Shown piece after piece: positions 24,591 to 33,655 of a stretch of DNA of 64,000 nucleotides. The stretch's first letter is position 1. Every line of letters begins with the position of its first letter. This DNA comes from CAIMUM01 sp034429715. GTDB lineage: Bacteria; Chloroflexota; Dehalococcoidia; GIF9; UBA5629. The stretch lies in NCBI GenBank assembly GCA_034429715.1, contig DAOUFR010000058.1, positions 14,399 to 78,398 on the forward strand, read 5' to 3'. The notes under the pieces are model-generated. The model did no database searches, had not been told where the DNA came from, and saw only the letters and a program-made list of their open reading frames with translations. Made by a program: the position numbers and the translations under genes.

Positions 24591-25841
24591 CTAAATGCCG
24601 CCCTCGATACAGTATTCCCGCAGTGTGTTAAGGGCTGCGAAAAACTCCTTCATCATGGTGCCCACCGTGTACATACCGCGCTTTGTGACTGAAATTATGC
24701 TGTTTTTCTCCTGGATAACACCGGCAATTTTAAAGAATAGCAGCTCCGCCCATATCCTGGCGTGGATATCCGAATCGAAGCGCTGTTTGAACTGCTGCGT
24801 GCTCAGGCTCATACCGAATAACCTGGTCAGCATGTAGTAACGGTATTGCTCGGTAGCGGAGAGATGACGTGTGCGGACTATGGGCAACCTTTCTTCCGCG
24901 ATCAGCTTATGGTAGCCGTCCAGCGAGAAGGAATTGACCAGGAAATCGCCTCCCAGGAAGCTGACGGACCCGGCGCCGACGCCGATATAGTCATCGTAGT
25001 CGATGATATATTCGTCGATCATGAGGTCGCCGCGCGAAAAGCACCAGGCTGTCGAAGCTTTGTATCCGCCGTCCATCAGCTCCTGCAGGATTATCTCGTA
25101 ATATTGCTTTTCGCGTTTGGTATCCACCCGGCGGAATTTTTTGGTCAGCGCATCCAGTTTATGTGGAGAGGGCATGAGCGGGTAGAAAGTGGCCTGGTCG
25201 GTGCCGAGGTCCTTGAAGATTTTTATATCGGAGCGGAACTGCTCCGGTGTCTGTGTGGGGAAGTTGAACATGAGGTCCACGTTGACCGTATCGAATTTGC
25301 CCTGCGCCAGCTTAAGCTTCTGTATGGAGTCTTCGCCCTTGAAAAGCGTCCTGCCCATGGCTTTAAGAAGGGAGTTATCGAAGCTTTGAACACCGATGGA
25401 AAGCCGGTTGACTCCCATCTGTTTCAGCTGATCAACGGTGTCAGGCGTCAGCTCGCGCGGTGTGGTCTCAAGCGAGATGCGCCTGATCTCGAATTTCGAT
25501 CTGAGGAAATCGACGAAGCCGGACAGCTCGTCCATGAGGACGGTGGGCGTGCCGCCCCCGAAATAGAAGTCGTTGAATTTGAAACCCAGCGCGGCGTACA
25601 GGTCGACTTCCCGGCGCAGGTCTGCGAAGTAAGCGCGGGCTTGATCCTCCTTGAACAGGTAACGGTTGAAGCAGCAGAAGGGACACAGGGTGCGGCAGAA
25701 AGGGATGTGGATATAGAGGGATACCCTGTCCCCCCGTATAATGCCCTCTGAAGCGATGCGGGAAAGGTCCGCATCGCCTGTAAACCTGAGGAACTTCTGG
25801 CCTTCGTAGCGGACGACCGAGCCGGCAAATAAACTGATCAT
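24591..25841 (-). CDS. Radical SAM protein of the HemN/HemW family
   Basis: The 416-residue protein has the radical SAM cluster motif CRTLCPFC (Cys49, Cys53, Cys56) after YIHIPF, then YFGGGTPTVL and the family block GVNRLSIGVQSFDNSLLKAMGR. The residue pair after the third cluster Cys is Cys-Phe; HemN coproporphyrinogen oxidases have x-Cys there and HemW heme chaperones x-Phe, so it is closer to HemW or an unassigned relative. The first 40 residues are an unusual N-terminal extension, and the C-terminal winged-helix-like part is present. No other heme genes are nearby, so annotation as coproporphyrinogen III oxidase would be unsafe. Confidence 0.8.
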   Translation of the reverse strand: MISLFAGSVVRYEGQKFLRFTGDADLSRIASEGIIRGDRVSLYIHIPFCRTLCPFCCFNRYLFKEDQARAYFADLRREVDLYAALGFKFNDFYFGGGTPTVLMDELSGFVDFLRSKFEIRRISLETTPRELTPDTVDQLKQMGVNRLSIGVQSFDNSLLKAMGRTLFKGEDSIQKLKLAQGKFDTVNVDLMFNFPTQTPEQFRSDIKIFKDLGTDQATFYPLMPSPHKLDALTKKFRRVDTKREKQYYEIILQELMDGGYKASTAWCFSRGDLMIDEYIIDYDDYIGVGAGSVSFLGGDFLVNSFSLDGYHKLIAEERLPIVRTRHLSATEQYRYYMLTRLFGMSLSTQQFKQRFDSDIHARIWAELLFFKIAGVIQEKNSIISVTKRGMYTVGTMMKEFFAALNTLREYCIEGGI

Positions 25842-25892
25842 GTTTATTGAATGTGCAGCAGCTTAAAATTATCTGTGGTCGAGTTTACCAAG

Positions 25893-26501
25893 CTAAGCAA
25901 GCAATCCGTACAAAATGGTTTGAACCATTCTGTCCCCGGCAGCCGTTAAGTCGAAGCTGCCATCTTTTAAACACCATTCATACAGGATACCCCGATAACT
26001 CATCATGATAAACCGGGTGATTTCCGTAGCGTCCGTATCGTCTTTTAGTATGCCGACTTTTAAACACTCATCTATCTGTTCAAGCACAGTATTAAACAAT
26101 ATGCCCCTCTCTGCTGCCATCACAGGATCTTTTCTGCCGGCGCTGATCTGACTCTGCATAACCACTTTAATAAAATCCACACCCAGATTGTCCATGTACC
26201 GGGATACAGATGCGCATAAGAATTTGAGCTTGTCGATCCGGCTATCTATTTCAGGTAGGACAGGAATTACTTCATCTCTAATTAATTTATTTATCGCCAT
26301 GAAGTGCTCCATGATAACCGCGTCTTTGGACTTGAAATGGATATAGAATGTCCCCAACGAAACGCCGGATTTTCTGCAGATCTCACTGATGGTAACCCTG
26401 TCGTATCCCTTTTTTGAGAACAGCGTAAGGGATGTCTGGTAAATCTTCTTGTGCGTAGCCAGCGACTGTTTTTTTCGATGAGTGGACTTTTTATTATTCA
26501 T
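25893..26501 (-). CDS. TetR/AcrR family transcriptional repressor
   Basis: The 202-residue protein starts with a basic tail and the TetR helix-turn-helix (TSLTLFSKKGYDRVTISEICRKSGVSLGTFYIHFKSKD split over residues 27-65), followed by a variable ligand-binding helical domain. It is divergent from the SDR-led catabolic operon. A 31-bp palindrome (26588-26618) overlaps the -10 of that operon and is the likely operator. The inducer is probably an acyl-CoA or its precursor, judging by the controlled genes. Confidence 0.93.
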   Translation of the reverse strand: MNNKKSTHRKKQSLATHKKIYQTSLTLFSKKGYDRVTISEICRKSGVSLGTFYIHFKSKDAVIMEHFMAINKLIRDEVIPVLPEIDSRIDKLKFLCASVSRYMDNLGVDFIKVVMQSQISAGRKDPVMAAERGILFNTVLEQIDECLKVGILKDDTDATEITRFIMMSYRGILYEWCLKDGSFDLTAAGDRMVQTILYGLLA

Positions 26502-26566
26502 GATAGGTACCTTCGCTATACAGTTAAACTATTATATTTGTAACTAACGTGAATTACAATTCAGGC

Positions 26567-26595
26567 TTGACAATATTTTGATAGTAGAATAGAAT
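26567..26595 (+). promoter_or_regulatory. Promoter of the SDR-thiolase-ACD operon
   Basis: A perfect TTGACA (26567-26572) and TAGAAT (26590-26595) are spaced by 17 nt. The predicted start point (about 26602) is at the centre of the palindromic operator. Confidence 0.8.
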
Positions 26596-26618
26596 ACATT
26601 CACTGAATATATTCTATT
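26588..26618. promoter_or_regulatory. Palindromic TetR operator overlapping the -10 and start point
   Basis: Two 15-nt arms around a central C (26603) match at 14 of 15 positions (AATAGAATACATTCA with complement in GAATATATTCTATT). Binding here would block polymerase directly. The divergent TetR gene begins 86 bp away. Confidence 0.75.
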
Positions 26619-26633
26619 ATTAGGAGGCTGTTG

Positions 26634-27386
26634 ATGGATTTGGGATTAAAAAACAAAACTGCTTTAGTTACAGGCGCCGGGAGTGGTGTGGGGCGAGAGG
26701 TAACGCGAGTGCTATGTTCAGAGGGGGCCATTGTTGCCGCTGCCGATATAGATTTGAAGAAAGCAGAGCAAACGGTTGAGTTGATGCAAGGTCTTAATGG
26801 CAGGGCGTTCGCCTATGAAATGGATGTGATCAACTGGAATAAGGTGCAGGATACCGTAGCCCTTTTTATAAAGAAAGCAGGTCATATAGATATTCTGGTC
26901 AATAATGCAGGCTATGGAGTATATAAGACCTTTGATACCACAACTTATGATGACTGGATGACCGATATCAATGTTAATCTCATCGGATCGCTGAACTGCG
27001 CAAGGGCGGTGATTTCTCATATGTTGGAAAATAAATATGGGAAGATTGTAAATGTAGTATCCGATGCTGGAAAGACTGGTGAACGCTTTTTAGTAACTTA
27101 TTCTGCGGCAAAAGCGGCCGTTATCGCTTTTGCTAAAGCGCTGGCGAAGGAAACAGGCAGGAGCAATATCAACGTCAATTGTGTTGCGCTCAGCAGTATT
27201 AAGACGCCGCTTATTTTACCTTTTCTTACTCCGGAAGCCGAGAAGAAGATGATCAAGAGTTATCCGCTTGGTAGATTGGGGCTTCCGGAAGACCCTGCGA
27301 GTTTAATTGTGTTCCTGGCGTCCGACAGGGCGTCATGGATAACGGGGCAGGCTTTTTCGGTCAATGGCGGATATGCCATGGTTTAG
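26634..27386 (+). CDS. Short-chain dehydrogenase/reductase
   Basis: The 250-residue classical SDR uses NAD(P) to oxidise or reduce a hydroxyl/keto group. It shows the TGAGSGVGREV cofactor loop, a DID acidic end to beta2 favouring NAD, the NNAGYG motif, catalytic Tyr/Lys in YSAAKAAV, and a FSVNGGYAMV C-terminus typical of beta-oxidation-type 3-hydroxyacyl-CoA dehydrogenases of the SDR class. ATG 26634 follows AGGAGG; an adjacent TTG at 26631 is not needed. It is first in a six-gene operon with thiolase, ligase, dehydrogenase, hydratase and CoA-transferase genes. Confidence 0.92.
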   Translation: MDLGLKNKTALVTGAGSGVGREVTRVLCSEGAIVAAADIDLKKAEQTVELMQGLNGRAFAYEMDVINWNKVQDTVALFIKKAGHIDILVNNAGYGVYKTFDTTTYDDWMTDINVNLIGSLNCARAVISHMLENKYGKIVNVVSDAGKTGERFLVTYSAAKAAVIAFAKALAKETGRSNINVNCVALSSIKTPLILPFLTPEAEKKMIKSYPLGRLGLPEDPASLIVFLASDRASWITGQAFSVNGGYAMV

Positions 27387-27414
27387 GCTTTCAAATAGAA
27401 GGAAGAAGGTTGTG

Positions 27415-28692
27415 ATGAAAGAAGTCTATGTCATTGGATCGTATTCAACTGTGTTCAAACGCTGGCCTGAGAAATCCGTAAAAGACCTAACAAGAATGGC
27501 TTATCTGGGAGTGCTTGAGGATATGGGGCTTGATGGTATATATCCTGAGAGTACCTGGTTCTCCAATTGCGGCTGGGGGCACACAATTCCAAGAGTGGAG
27601 GATGATCCGGGGGTGCTCGGTCAGATGAATATAAGGGGCCAGGTTGCCTTGGCACCTCTGGTGAATGAAGGATTATTTCCCAGACATATTCCGATAACAA
27701 ACATTGAAAGCGCCTGTGCCAGCGGTTCGGTTGCGTTTCACGGGGCTTGGAGGGATATCCTTTCGGGAAATGTCGAAATCGCCCTTGCAATAGGTGCAGA
27801 AAAAGTATTTTTTCCGAAACAGCTGGCTAAAGTAGTGGAGTTATTCTCGGGAGGCATCGATGTTACTCGGGTGAGCGAGCTTTTCGAACAATATAAAACA
27901 GTCGGCGCCGAATACGGAAAGGAATGGGCGGCATCTCCCGGCCATACGCTTTTTATGGATGTTTATGCCACACTGGCAGCCAGGCATATGAAGAAATTTG
28001 GTACCACGGTAGAACAGCTGGCGGTTGTTGCATCCAAGAATCATTTTCACGGCTCCCTCAATCCTCTGGCACAGTATCGGTTTGAGGTACCGGTTGAGAA
28101 GGTATTAAACGATTATATGGTCAGCTGGCCTCTAACACGGTCCATGTGCTCACCTCTTGGAGACGGCGCTGCCGCCGCCATAGTCTGCTCCGATAAATTC
28201 TTAAGAAAGCTTCCAAGTTCGGTTAAAAAACGCGCAGTTAAAATTTTAGCCAGCGTACCGGCATCCGGATGTGAACACGCTATAGATGAGCCGTCGATAA
28301 CTAACTGGGCATCTCAAAAAGCTTACAAAATGGCAGGTATAAAAGCTGACGATGTGTGCTTTGCTGAAGTCCATGACGCTTCCTCCTTTGCTGAAGTCAA
28401 TCAGCTGGAGCAACTGGGATTTTGCCCATTGGGAACTGGGGGTACATATTCAGAAAGCGGTGCAACCAGATTTGACGGTGAAAAACCCATAAATACATCG
28501 GGTGGATTGGAATCAAAAGGGCATCCGATCGGAGCAACCGGTCTATCTCAAATCAATGAAATCGCGATCCAATTGAGAGGAGAGGCGGGCAACAGACAGG
28601 TGCGGCGGCCCAAAATTGGTTTAGTTGAAAACGGCGGCGGCCTCATTGGCTTTGAAGAAAGCTGCTGTGTAATAACGATTTTGAGTAAGTGA
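27415..28692 (+). CDS. Thiolase (SCP2/acetyl-CoA acetyltransferase family)
   Basis: The 425-residue thiolase has the nucleophile Cys in ACASGSVAF, the catalytic-site block EVHDASSFAEV and the GHPIGATG motif near the C-terminus, so it appears competent for thiolytic cleavage of 3-ketoacyl-CoA. ATG 27415 is chosen because GAAGAAGG precedes it and the VYVIG strand begins at once; the frame extends upstream into the SDR gene without a ribosome site. It follows the SDR by 28 nt. Contrast the 35017-36213 thiolase-like protein, which has lost both histidines. Confidence 0.9.
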   Translation: MKEVYVIGSYSTVFKRWPEKSVKDLTRMAYLGVLEDMGLDGIYPESTWFSNCGWGHTIPRVEDDPGVLGQMNIRGQVALAPLVNEGLFPRHIPITNIESACASGSVAFHGAWRDILSGNVEIALAIGAEKVFFPKQLAKVVELFSGGIDVTRVSELFEQYKTVGAEYGKEWAASPGHTLFMDVYATLAARHMKKFGTTVEQLAVVASKNHFHGSLNPLAQYRFEVPVEKVLNDYMVSWPLTRSMCSPLGDGAAAAIVCSDKFLRKLPSSVKKRAVKILASVPASGCEHAIDEPSITNWASQKAYKMAGIKADDVCFAEVHDASSFAEVNQLEQLGFCPLGTGGTYSESGATRFDGEKPINTSGGLESKGHPIGATGLSQINEIAIQLRGEAGNRQVRRPKIGLVENGGGLIGFEESCCVITILSK

Positions 28693-28715
28693 GTTATCTG
28701 AGGAGGAGAAGGAAG

Positions 28716-30272
28716 ATGTCGGAAAATGTCACACTGCAATTTTTACTGACTAATTCATTATTAAAATTCAGAGAAAGGGTCTTTGCGAAAATTGGTGATA
28801 ATGAATATACCTATCTTGATGTCCATCTGTGTTCGAATCGTATTGCTAACGCTATAAAGAAGGCAGGTTTTGGGCGCGGTGATTGCGTTGGCACGATATT
28901 GGTAAATGGTATCGAACTGCTGAGTTGCGTGTTCGGTATCTATAAAGCCGGAGCTGCCTCAGTGGCCATGAACGTTATGGTAGGTGACAACGATATCGTT
29001 TACATTATTAACGACGCTAAAGTCAATCTATTGATTATTGATTCAGCTCTGGTAGACAGGATTTTGAGTCTCAAGCCAAAATGCCCCACCCTGAAAAAAA
29101 TCGTTGTTGTGGGCGCTGCTACGACTGACGGCTATACCTCCTATGAAGACTTTCAGAGCGGCCAGCCGGATACGACTCCCATATTGACTGCAAAACCTGA
29201 TGACAATGCGGTGATTGTATACACGGGTGGCACTACCGGAAAGCCAAAAGGTGTGATTCATACGCAACGTTCGGGCTGGAATTTTGTAATCGCACAAACT
29301 GTAGGATTGAACTGGCTGCGGGAAGACTCACTGCTGATCATGACTCCTCTGGGCCATGCTGTGGGCGCCATTATGTTTAGCGGAGCCACTGTGGGGTGCA
29401 AATTTATCATTGAGAAGCAGTTTGATCCGTTTAAAATACTCGAAATCATAGAAAAAGAGCGGGTTCAAAAGGTATTCCTTGTTCCAACCATTATCTATGT
29501 CCTTCTCGATCTTTTAAAGCAGAAAAAGTACGATTTGAGCTCATTGAACAGTATTTATTATGGAGCATCTCCCATCTCTGCCAACAGGCTTAAGGAGGCT
29601 ATTGACCAATTCGGTCCCATATTGATGCAAAAATATGGCCAAAGTGAATGTCCCAATATGGTTACTACATTATCGATTGCAGACCATCTGAATGCGCTGG
29701 AAAATCCCAAATTATTGCTTAGCTGCGGCAGGCCCGACGTCATGGCCGATGTAAAAATATTTGATGACAATGATAAAGAACTGAAAGTTGGTGAATTGGG
29801 TGAGATTTGTGTTCGAACGCCGTTTTCTATGAAAGGTTATTTGAATCAACCTGAATTGACCAGGCAAACGCTGAGAAATGATTGGCTCCATACGGGCGAT
29901 ATGGGAAGAATGGATGAGAATGGGTATGTATATATTGTAGATAGAAAAAAAGACATGGTTATCAGCGGCGGTATGAACGTATATCCAGCCGAGGTCGAAG
30001 GTGTAATAAGTAAACATCCCAAGGTAAAGCAGGTTTCTGTTATCGGCATCCCCGATGAAAAGTGGGGTGAGGCGGTAACTGCCGTAATCATTCCCGATGG
30101 AGATCTGTCCGAGCAGGATATCAAGGATTTCTGCCGAAATAAGCTTTCAAAATACGCTCAACCAAAAATTATCGTGTTCCAGGAACAGCTGCCACTCACA
30201 CTGCTGGGTAAAGTCGATAAAAAAGCTTTGAGAGCTCCGTTCTGGAAGGGCGTAGAAAGGGCAGTGCATTAA
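28716..30272 (+). CDS. AMP-forming acyl-CoA synthetase
   Basis: The 518-residue ANL-superfamily ligase activates a carboxylate with ATP and CoA. The P-loop is YTGGTTGKPKG, followed by YGQSECPN, the hinge motif VDRKKDMVISGGMNVYPAEVE and the C-terminal catalytic Lys in LGKVDKKALR. AGGAGGAG precedes ATG 28716. It probably supplies the operon with its starting acyl-CoA. The substrate may be a branched, cyclic or aromatic acid and cannot be decided from sequence. It is one of six such ligases in the window. Confidence 0.92.
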   Translation: MSENVTLQFLLTNSLLKFRERVFAKIGDNEYTYLDVHLCSNRIANAIKKAGFGRGDCVGTILVNGIELLSCVFGIYKAGAASVAMNVMVGDNDIVYIINDAKVNLLIIDSALVDRILSLKPKCPTLKKIVVVGAATTDGYTSYEDFQSGQPDTTPILTAKPDDNAVIVYTGGTTGKPKGVIHTQRSGWNFVIAQTVGLNWLREDSLLIMTPLGHAVGAIMFSGATVGCKFIIEKQFDPFKILEIIEKERVQKVFLVPTIIYVLLDLLKQKKYDLSSLNSIYYGASPISANRLKEAIDQFGPILMQKYGQSECPNMVTTLSIADHLNALENPKLLLSCGRPDVMADVKIFDDNDKELKVGELGEICVRTPFSMKGYLNQPELTRQTLRNDWLHTGDMGRMDENGYVYIVDRKKDMVISGGMNVYPAEVEGVISKHPKVKQVSVIGIPDEKWGEAVTAVIIPDGDLSEQDIKDFCRNKLSKYAQPKIIVFQEQLPLTLLGKVDKKALRAPFWKGVERAVH

Positions 30273-30312
30273 AAAGCAACTTATCGAGATTAGTGGTTGA
30301 AGGAGTAATAAA

Positions 30313-31464
30313 TTGGATTTCACATATTCAGAATTTCAAGAATCCACCAGGAAACTTGTTCATGAATGGGTAGAGAACGAGGTTAGACCGGAGGAATATC
30401 ATCGTTTCACTTCAGGCGTATGGGATTCTGCTTTATTTCGCCGACTGGGTGAACTGGGTATTTCACAGATGCTGTTCTCTGAAGAGTGGGGTGGCGTCAA
30501 TGCGGACTATCTCACATGGTGCCTTGTTCTGGAGACTGTGGCTCGCGGCGATCCCGAGATGGCAGGTTGCCTGATGGTTACGATGGCTAATGCAAGGCAA
30601 GTTGTTGAGACGGCGACGGAAGAACAGAAGGCGGCCTTCAAAGATAAATACCTGACGCCTGTAATCAACGCTGAATGCATGTGTTCGGGAGCGATTACGG
30701 AGCCGGAAGCAGGCACTGACGTTTCGCGTATACAGACAAAAGCCAACCTTGTTGACGATAAATGGATTATTAATGGAGAAAAAACTTATATAACTAATTC
30801 AGGACTGGAGAATAACGTTTTTATAAGCGTACTTTGTGTTACCGATAACAAAGGATCGAAAGAGTTCAATTACATCTTCGTACCTACCGATACTCCAGGT
30901 ATCACAATTAATCCTATGAGGACCATGTACGGTTCCAGTCATGAGCTCGGGCAGATATTTTTTAATGATTGCTGTGTACCGGCATTTAATCTGCTCGGTC
31001 AAAGGGGGAAAGGTCAAAAATATGTGGTGCGAGATGTTTTTGCTACTGCCAGGATAGGTGTCGCTTCTTTAGCACTGGGTGTAGCCGATGCCTGCTTCGA
31101 AGATGCGCTGAGTTATGCTAAAAATCGTATAGCGTTCGGGCGTCCCATCTCCAAGCATCAGTATATTAAATTTTCGCTTGCTGAAATGGCTCTCACAAAT
31201 GAGTTGAGCAGAATGATGCGGGATAAAGCTGCCATGTCTGTAGTGGGCGGCACTTATAACATGAAATTGAGCTCGATGTCGAAATTTTTCTGCTGTGAAT
31301 CAGCCAATCAAGTGGCTTATAAAGCAATTCAGATACACGGTGGATTAGGCCTGATGGATGAAGTGCGCGTGTCACGGTTCTACAGGTTTGTCAGAGGAAT
31401 GACAATCGCTGACGGTACTTCGGAAATACAAAGACACATCATTGCGAGAGAACTGGATATATAG
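30313..31464 (+). CDS. Acyl-CoA dehydrogenase with Asp at the usual catalytic Glu position
   Basis: The 383-residue flavoprotein has the full acyl-CoA dehydrogenase layout: N-terminal helical domain, FAD-binding AITEPEAGTDVSR block near 130, beta domain, and C-terminal helices with IQIHGGLGLMDEVRVSRFYR. At the position of the MCAD base Glu376 (EGT motif) it reads DGT, Asp367. FAD and acyl binding residues otherwise look normal. The start is TTG 30313 with AGGAG upstream. It introduces the double bond at C2-C3 of the operon substrate; the shorter base may fit a bulkier or cyclic acyl group. No electron-transfer flavoprotein gene is in the window. Confidence 0.92.
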   Translation: MDFTYSEFQESTRKLVHEWVENEVRPEEYHRFTSGVWDSALFRRLGELGISQMLFSEEWGGVNADYLTWCLVLETVARGDPEMAGCLMVTMANARQVVETATEEQKAAFKDKYLTPVINAECMCSGAITEPEAGTDVSRIQTKANLVDDKWIINGEKTYITNSGLENNVFISVLCVTDNKGSKEFNYIFVPTDTPGITINPMRTMYGSSHELGQIFFNDCCVPAFNLLGQRGKGQKYVVRDVFATARIGVASLALGVADACFEDALSYAKNRIAFGRPISKHQYIKFSLAEMALTNELSRMMRDKAAMSVVGGTYNMKLSSMSKFFCCESANQVAYKAIQIHGGLGLMDEVRVSRFYRFVRGMTIADGTSEIQRHIIARELDI

Positions 31465-31522
31465 GTAATTACAATATATAAATGTGCCGGGCAAGCTGTG
31501 CAGCGGCAACAGGAGGTGCGTT

Positions 31523-32296
31523 ATTTCAACTGATACACTGATCTTCGATAGAGATGGACAGGTGGGTATAATCACTTTTAATCGACCTGAGCGACTTAAT
31601 GCTATTAACTGGCAGATGGCACATGATTTTTCAGTTCTCTTTGATGATATCTATGATGATGAAAGTATAAAAACCATTATCCTCACCGGTTCCGGCAAAG
31701 GGTTCTGCGCCGGAGCCGATATCGTGGAAATAATGGACCCGGATGCCAGGCATATATCAGAGAATATGGGTTATGAAATTTTTAATAAAATTGAGAATCT
31801 TCGGAAGCCGGTCATTGCCGCCATTAACGGTAGCTGCAACGGGGGTGGATTGGAATTAGCATTATGCTGTGATTTTCGTATAGCTTCGGAGAAGGCAAAT
31901 TTCGGTTTAGGCGAAGTTAAAATAGGTGTCATGCCGGCGGCCGGCGGCACTGCGCGTTTACCACGTTTGATCGGGGTGGCGAGGGCCAAAGAGATGCTGT
32001 ATTTCGGGAACCGTATCAATGCAAAGGAAGCTGCCGAGATAGGTCTGATAAACCGGGTCGTCAGCCATGATGCTTTGCTGGAAGAAACTCGAAAATGGGC
32101 AAATGAGCTTGCCGAAAGAGCGCCGTTATCGCTTCAGATGTTAAAGTGGTGTGTCAACTACGGCATGCAGATGGATCTTCCAGGCGCGCTGCAATACGAG
32201 GCAAGATGCGCGGCCACTCTACGAAAAAGCGAGGATTTTAAAGAAGGCGTCAGCGCGTTTGTCGAAAAACGCAGACCTGACTTTAAAGGGATGTAA
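31523..32296 (+). CDS. Enoyl-CoA hydratase, probably starting at ATT
   Basis: The roughly 257-residue crotonase keeps both hydratase glutamates, in NGGGLELALCCDFR and in LGEVKIGVMPAAGGT, and the oxyanion loop GFCAGADI. It should hydrate the enoyl-CoA made by the preceding dehydrogenase. An ATG at 31484 is open in frame but has no ribosome site, whereas AGGAGGTG at 31511-31518 lies inside that extension and is correctly spaced only for ATT at 31523, right where family homology begins. An AUU start is therefore proposed; it is uncertain. Confidence 0.88.
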   Translation: MSTDTLIFDRDGQVGIITFNRPERLNAINWQMAHDFSVLFDDIYDDESIKTIILTGSGKGFCAGADIVEIMDPDARHISENMGYEIFNKIENLRKPVIAAINGSCNGGGLELALCCDFRIASEKANFGLGEVKIGVMPAAGGTARLPRLIGVARAKEMLYFGNRINAKEAAEIGLINRVVSHDALLEETRKWANELAERAPLSLQMLKWCVNYGMQMDLPGALQYEARCAATLRKSEDFKEGVSAFVEKRRPDFKGM

Positions 32297-32401
32297 TTCC
32301 TGAGGCCATAATATCCAGGCCTTGTGAATCTGCCACGTGCTTTGGTGATATGGATTCCAAAAGGTGCACCATCATTTAGCTTTAATGAGGAGAACATTGT
32401 C

Positions 32402-33589
32402 ATGCAAGCCCTCTCGGGATTAAGAGTATTGGATCTCTGCCATTTAGGTCCCGGTATGTATGCCACCATGATACTGGGCGATTTCGGCGCCGAGGTCATA
32501 AAAATTGCGAGACCAACTGATAATATTGATGCGTTCAAAGACGATCGAGTTGCGTGGAGCCTGGGCAGAGTTCTGTATTCCAATCATCGCGCCTATAATC
32601 GAAATAAACAGAGCATGATTTTAAATTTAAAATCTCCTGAAGGAAAGGAGATTTTTTACAGGCTCTGCAAAACTTCAGATATTATCGTCGAAGGATTCAG
32701 GCCGGGTATCACCAAAAAACTTAGAATAGACTACGAGTCCGTTAGAAAAATTAATACCAGCATAATATATGCGTCATTAAGCGGATATGGACAGGACGGT
32801 CCATATGTAGAGATGCCGGGGCATGATCTGAACTACACTGCGATGAGTGGCGTATTGAATATGATTGGGAATCCACAGGCAGCCCCGGTAATCCCGATGA
32901 ATTTCATAGCAGATCTTGCCGGCGCCGCCTTACATGCAACCATCGGGATATTGATCGCCCTTGAAGCCAGGCGAAAGACCGGGAAGGGGCAGTACATCGA
33001 TATCTCCTATCTTGACAGCGTTCTTTCCTTGGCTACGCCTTTCATCTTCGATCATATGAATTACGGCGTGGAATATGAACGCGGCAGTTCGCCATTCAAC
33101 GGAGGATATCCCTGCTACAACATATACAGGACGAAAGATGGCAAATATATCACTATAGGTTGTATTGAACCCGTATTCTGGATCAATTTATGCCGTTTCA
33201 TCGGCAGGGAAGATTTTATTCCGGATCAACTATGCGAGGCAGAAAAAAAGCAGCAAATATTTAGTTATATATGCGATTTTTTTCTCAATAAAAATCGTGA
33301 TGAGTGGTTCGAACTGATGAAAGACAAAAATATACCTGTCGGAAAGGTCTATGACCTTAAAGAGCTTCCATTCGATCAGCAGATACAGCACAGGAAAATG
33401 CTGAAGGAAATTAAAATTGTTGGAGAGCGTGCCGAAAAGGTGGTAGATACCGGCATTAAGCTATCAGAGACGCCTGGAGGAATTTCCAGAGCGTCTCCTT
33501 TATCGGGAGAACATACAGAAACTATTTTATTGCAGTTAGGTTACAATAAATCTGAAATTGAAGAACTCCGAAACAAAGGCATTATTTAA
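32402..33589 (+). CDS. Class III CoA-transferase (CaiB/BaiF family)
   Basis: The 395-residue protein moves CoA between acyl-CoA and a free acid through an enzyme anhydride on Asp. The N-terminal block LSGLRVLDLCHLGPGMYATMILGDFGAEVIKI is characteristic, followed by NRNKQSMILNLKSPEG, the IADLAGAALHATIGI region that includes the catalytic Asp neighbourhood, and RKTGKGQYIDISYLDS. ATG 32402 follows GAGGAG. It closes the operon and could activate the substrate using the product CoA-ester, as a low-cost alternative to the ligase. Confidence 0.92.
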   Translation: MQALSGLRVLDLCHLGPGMYATMILGDFGAEVIKIARPTDNIDAFKDDRVAWSLGRVLYSNHRAYNRNKQSMILNLKSPEGKEIFYRLCKTSDIIVEGFRPGITKKLRIDYESVRKINTSIIYASLSGYGQDGPYVEMPGHDLNYTAMSGVLNMIGNPQAAPVIPMNFIADLAGAALHATIGILIALEARRKTGKGQYIDISYLDSVLSLATPFIFDHMNYGVEYERGSSPFNGGYPCYNIYRTKDGKYITIGCIEPVFWINLCRFIGREDFIPDQLCEAEKKQQIFSYICDFFLNKNRDEWFELMKDKNIPVGKVYDLKELPFDQQIQHRKMLKEIKIVGERAEKVVDTGIKLSETPGGISRASPLSGEHTETILLQLGYNKSEIEELRNKGII

Positions 33590-33655
33590 ATGACCAGCGC
33601 ATAGCCGAGCTCATCTGAGAAATCGTACGTATTTGATCTGCATAAGCATATCAAG

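Noticed and set aside
24591..25841. Coproporphyrinogen III oxidase (hemN) as a firm call
   Set aside because: The Cys after the cluster motif expected of HemN is not in place and no heme genes are near.
33590..33655. Terminator between convergent CoA-transferase and transporter genes
   Set aside because: No stem longer than a few pairs could be found.
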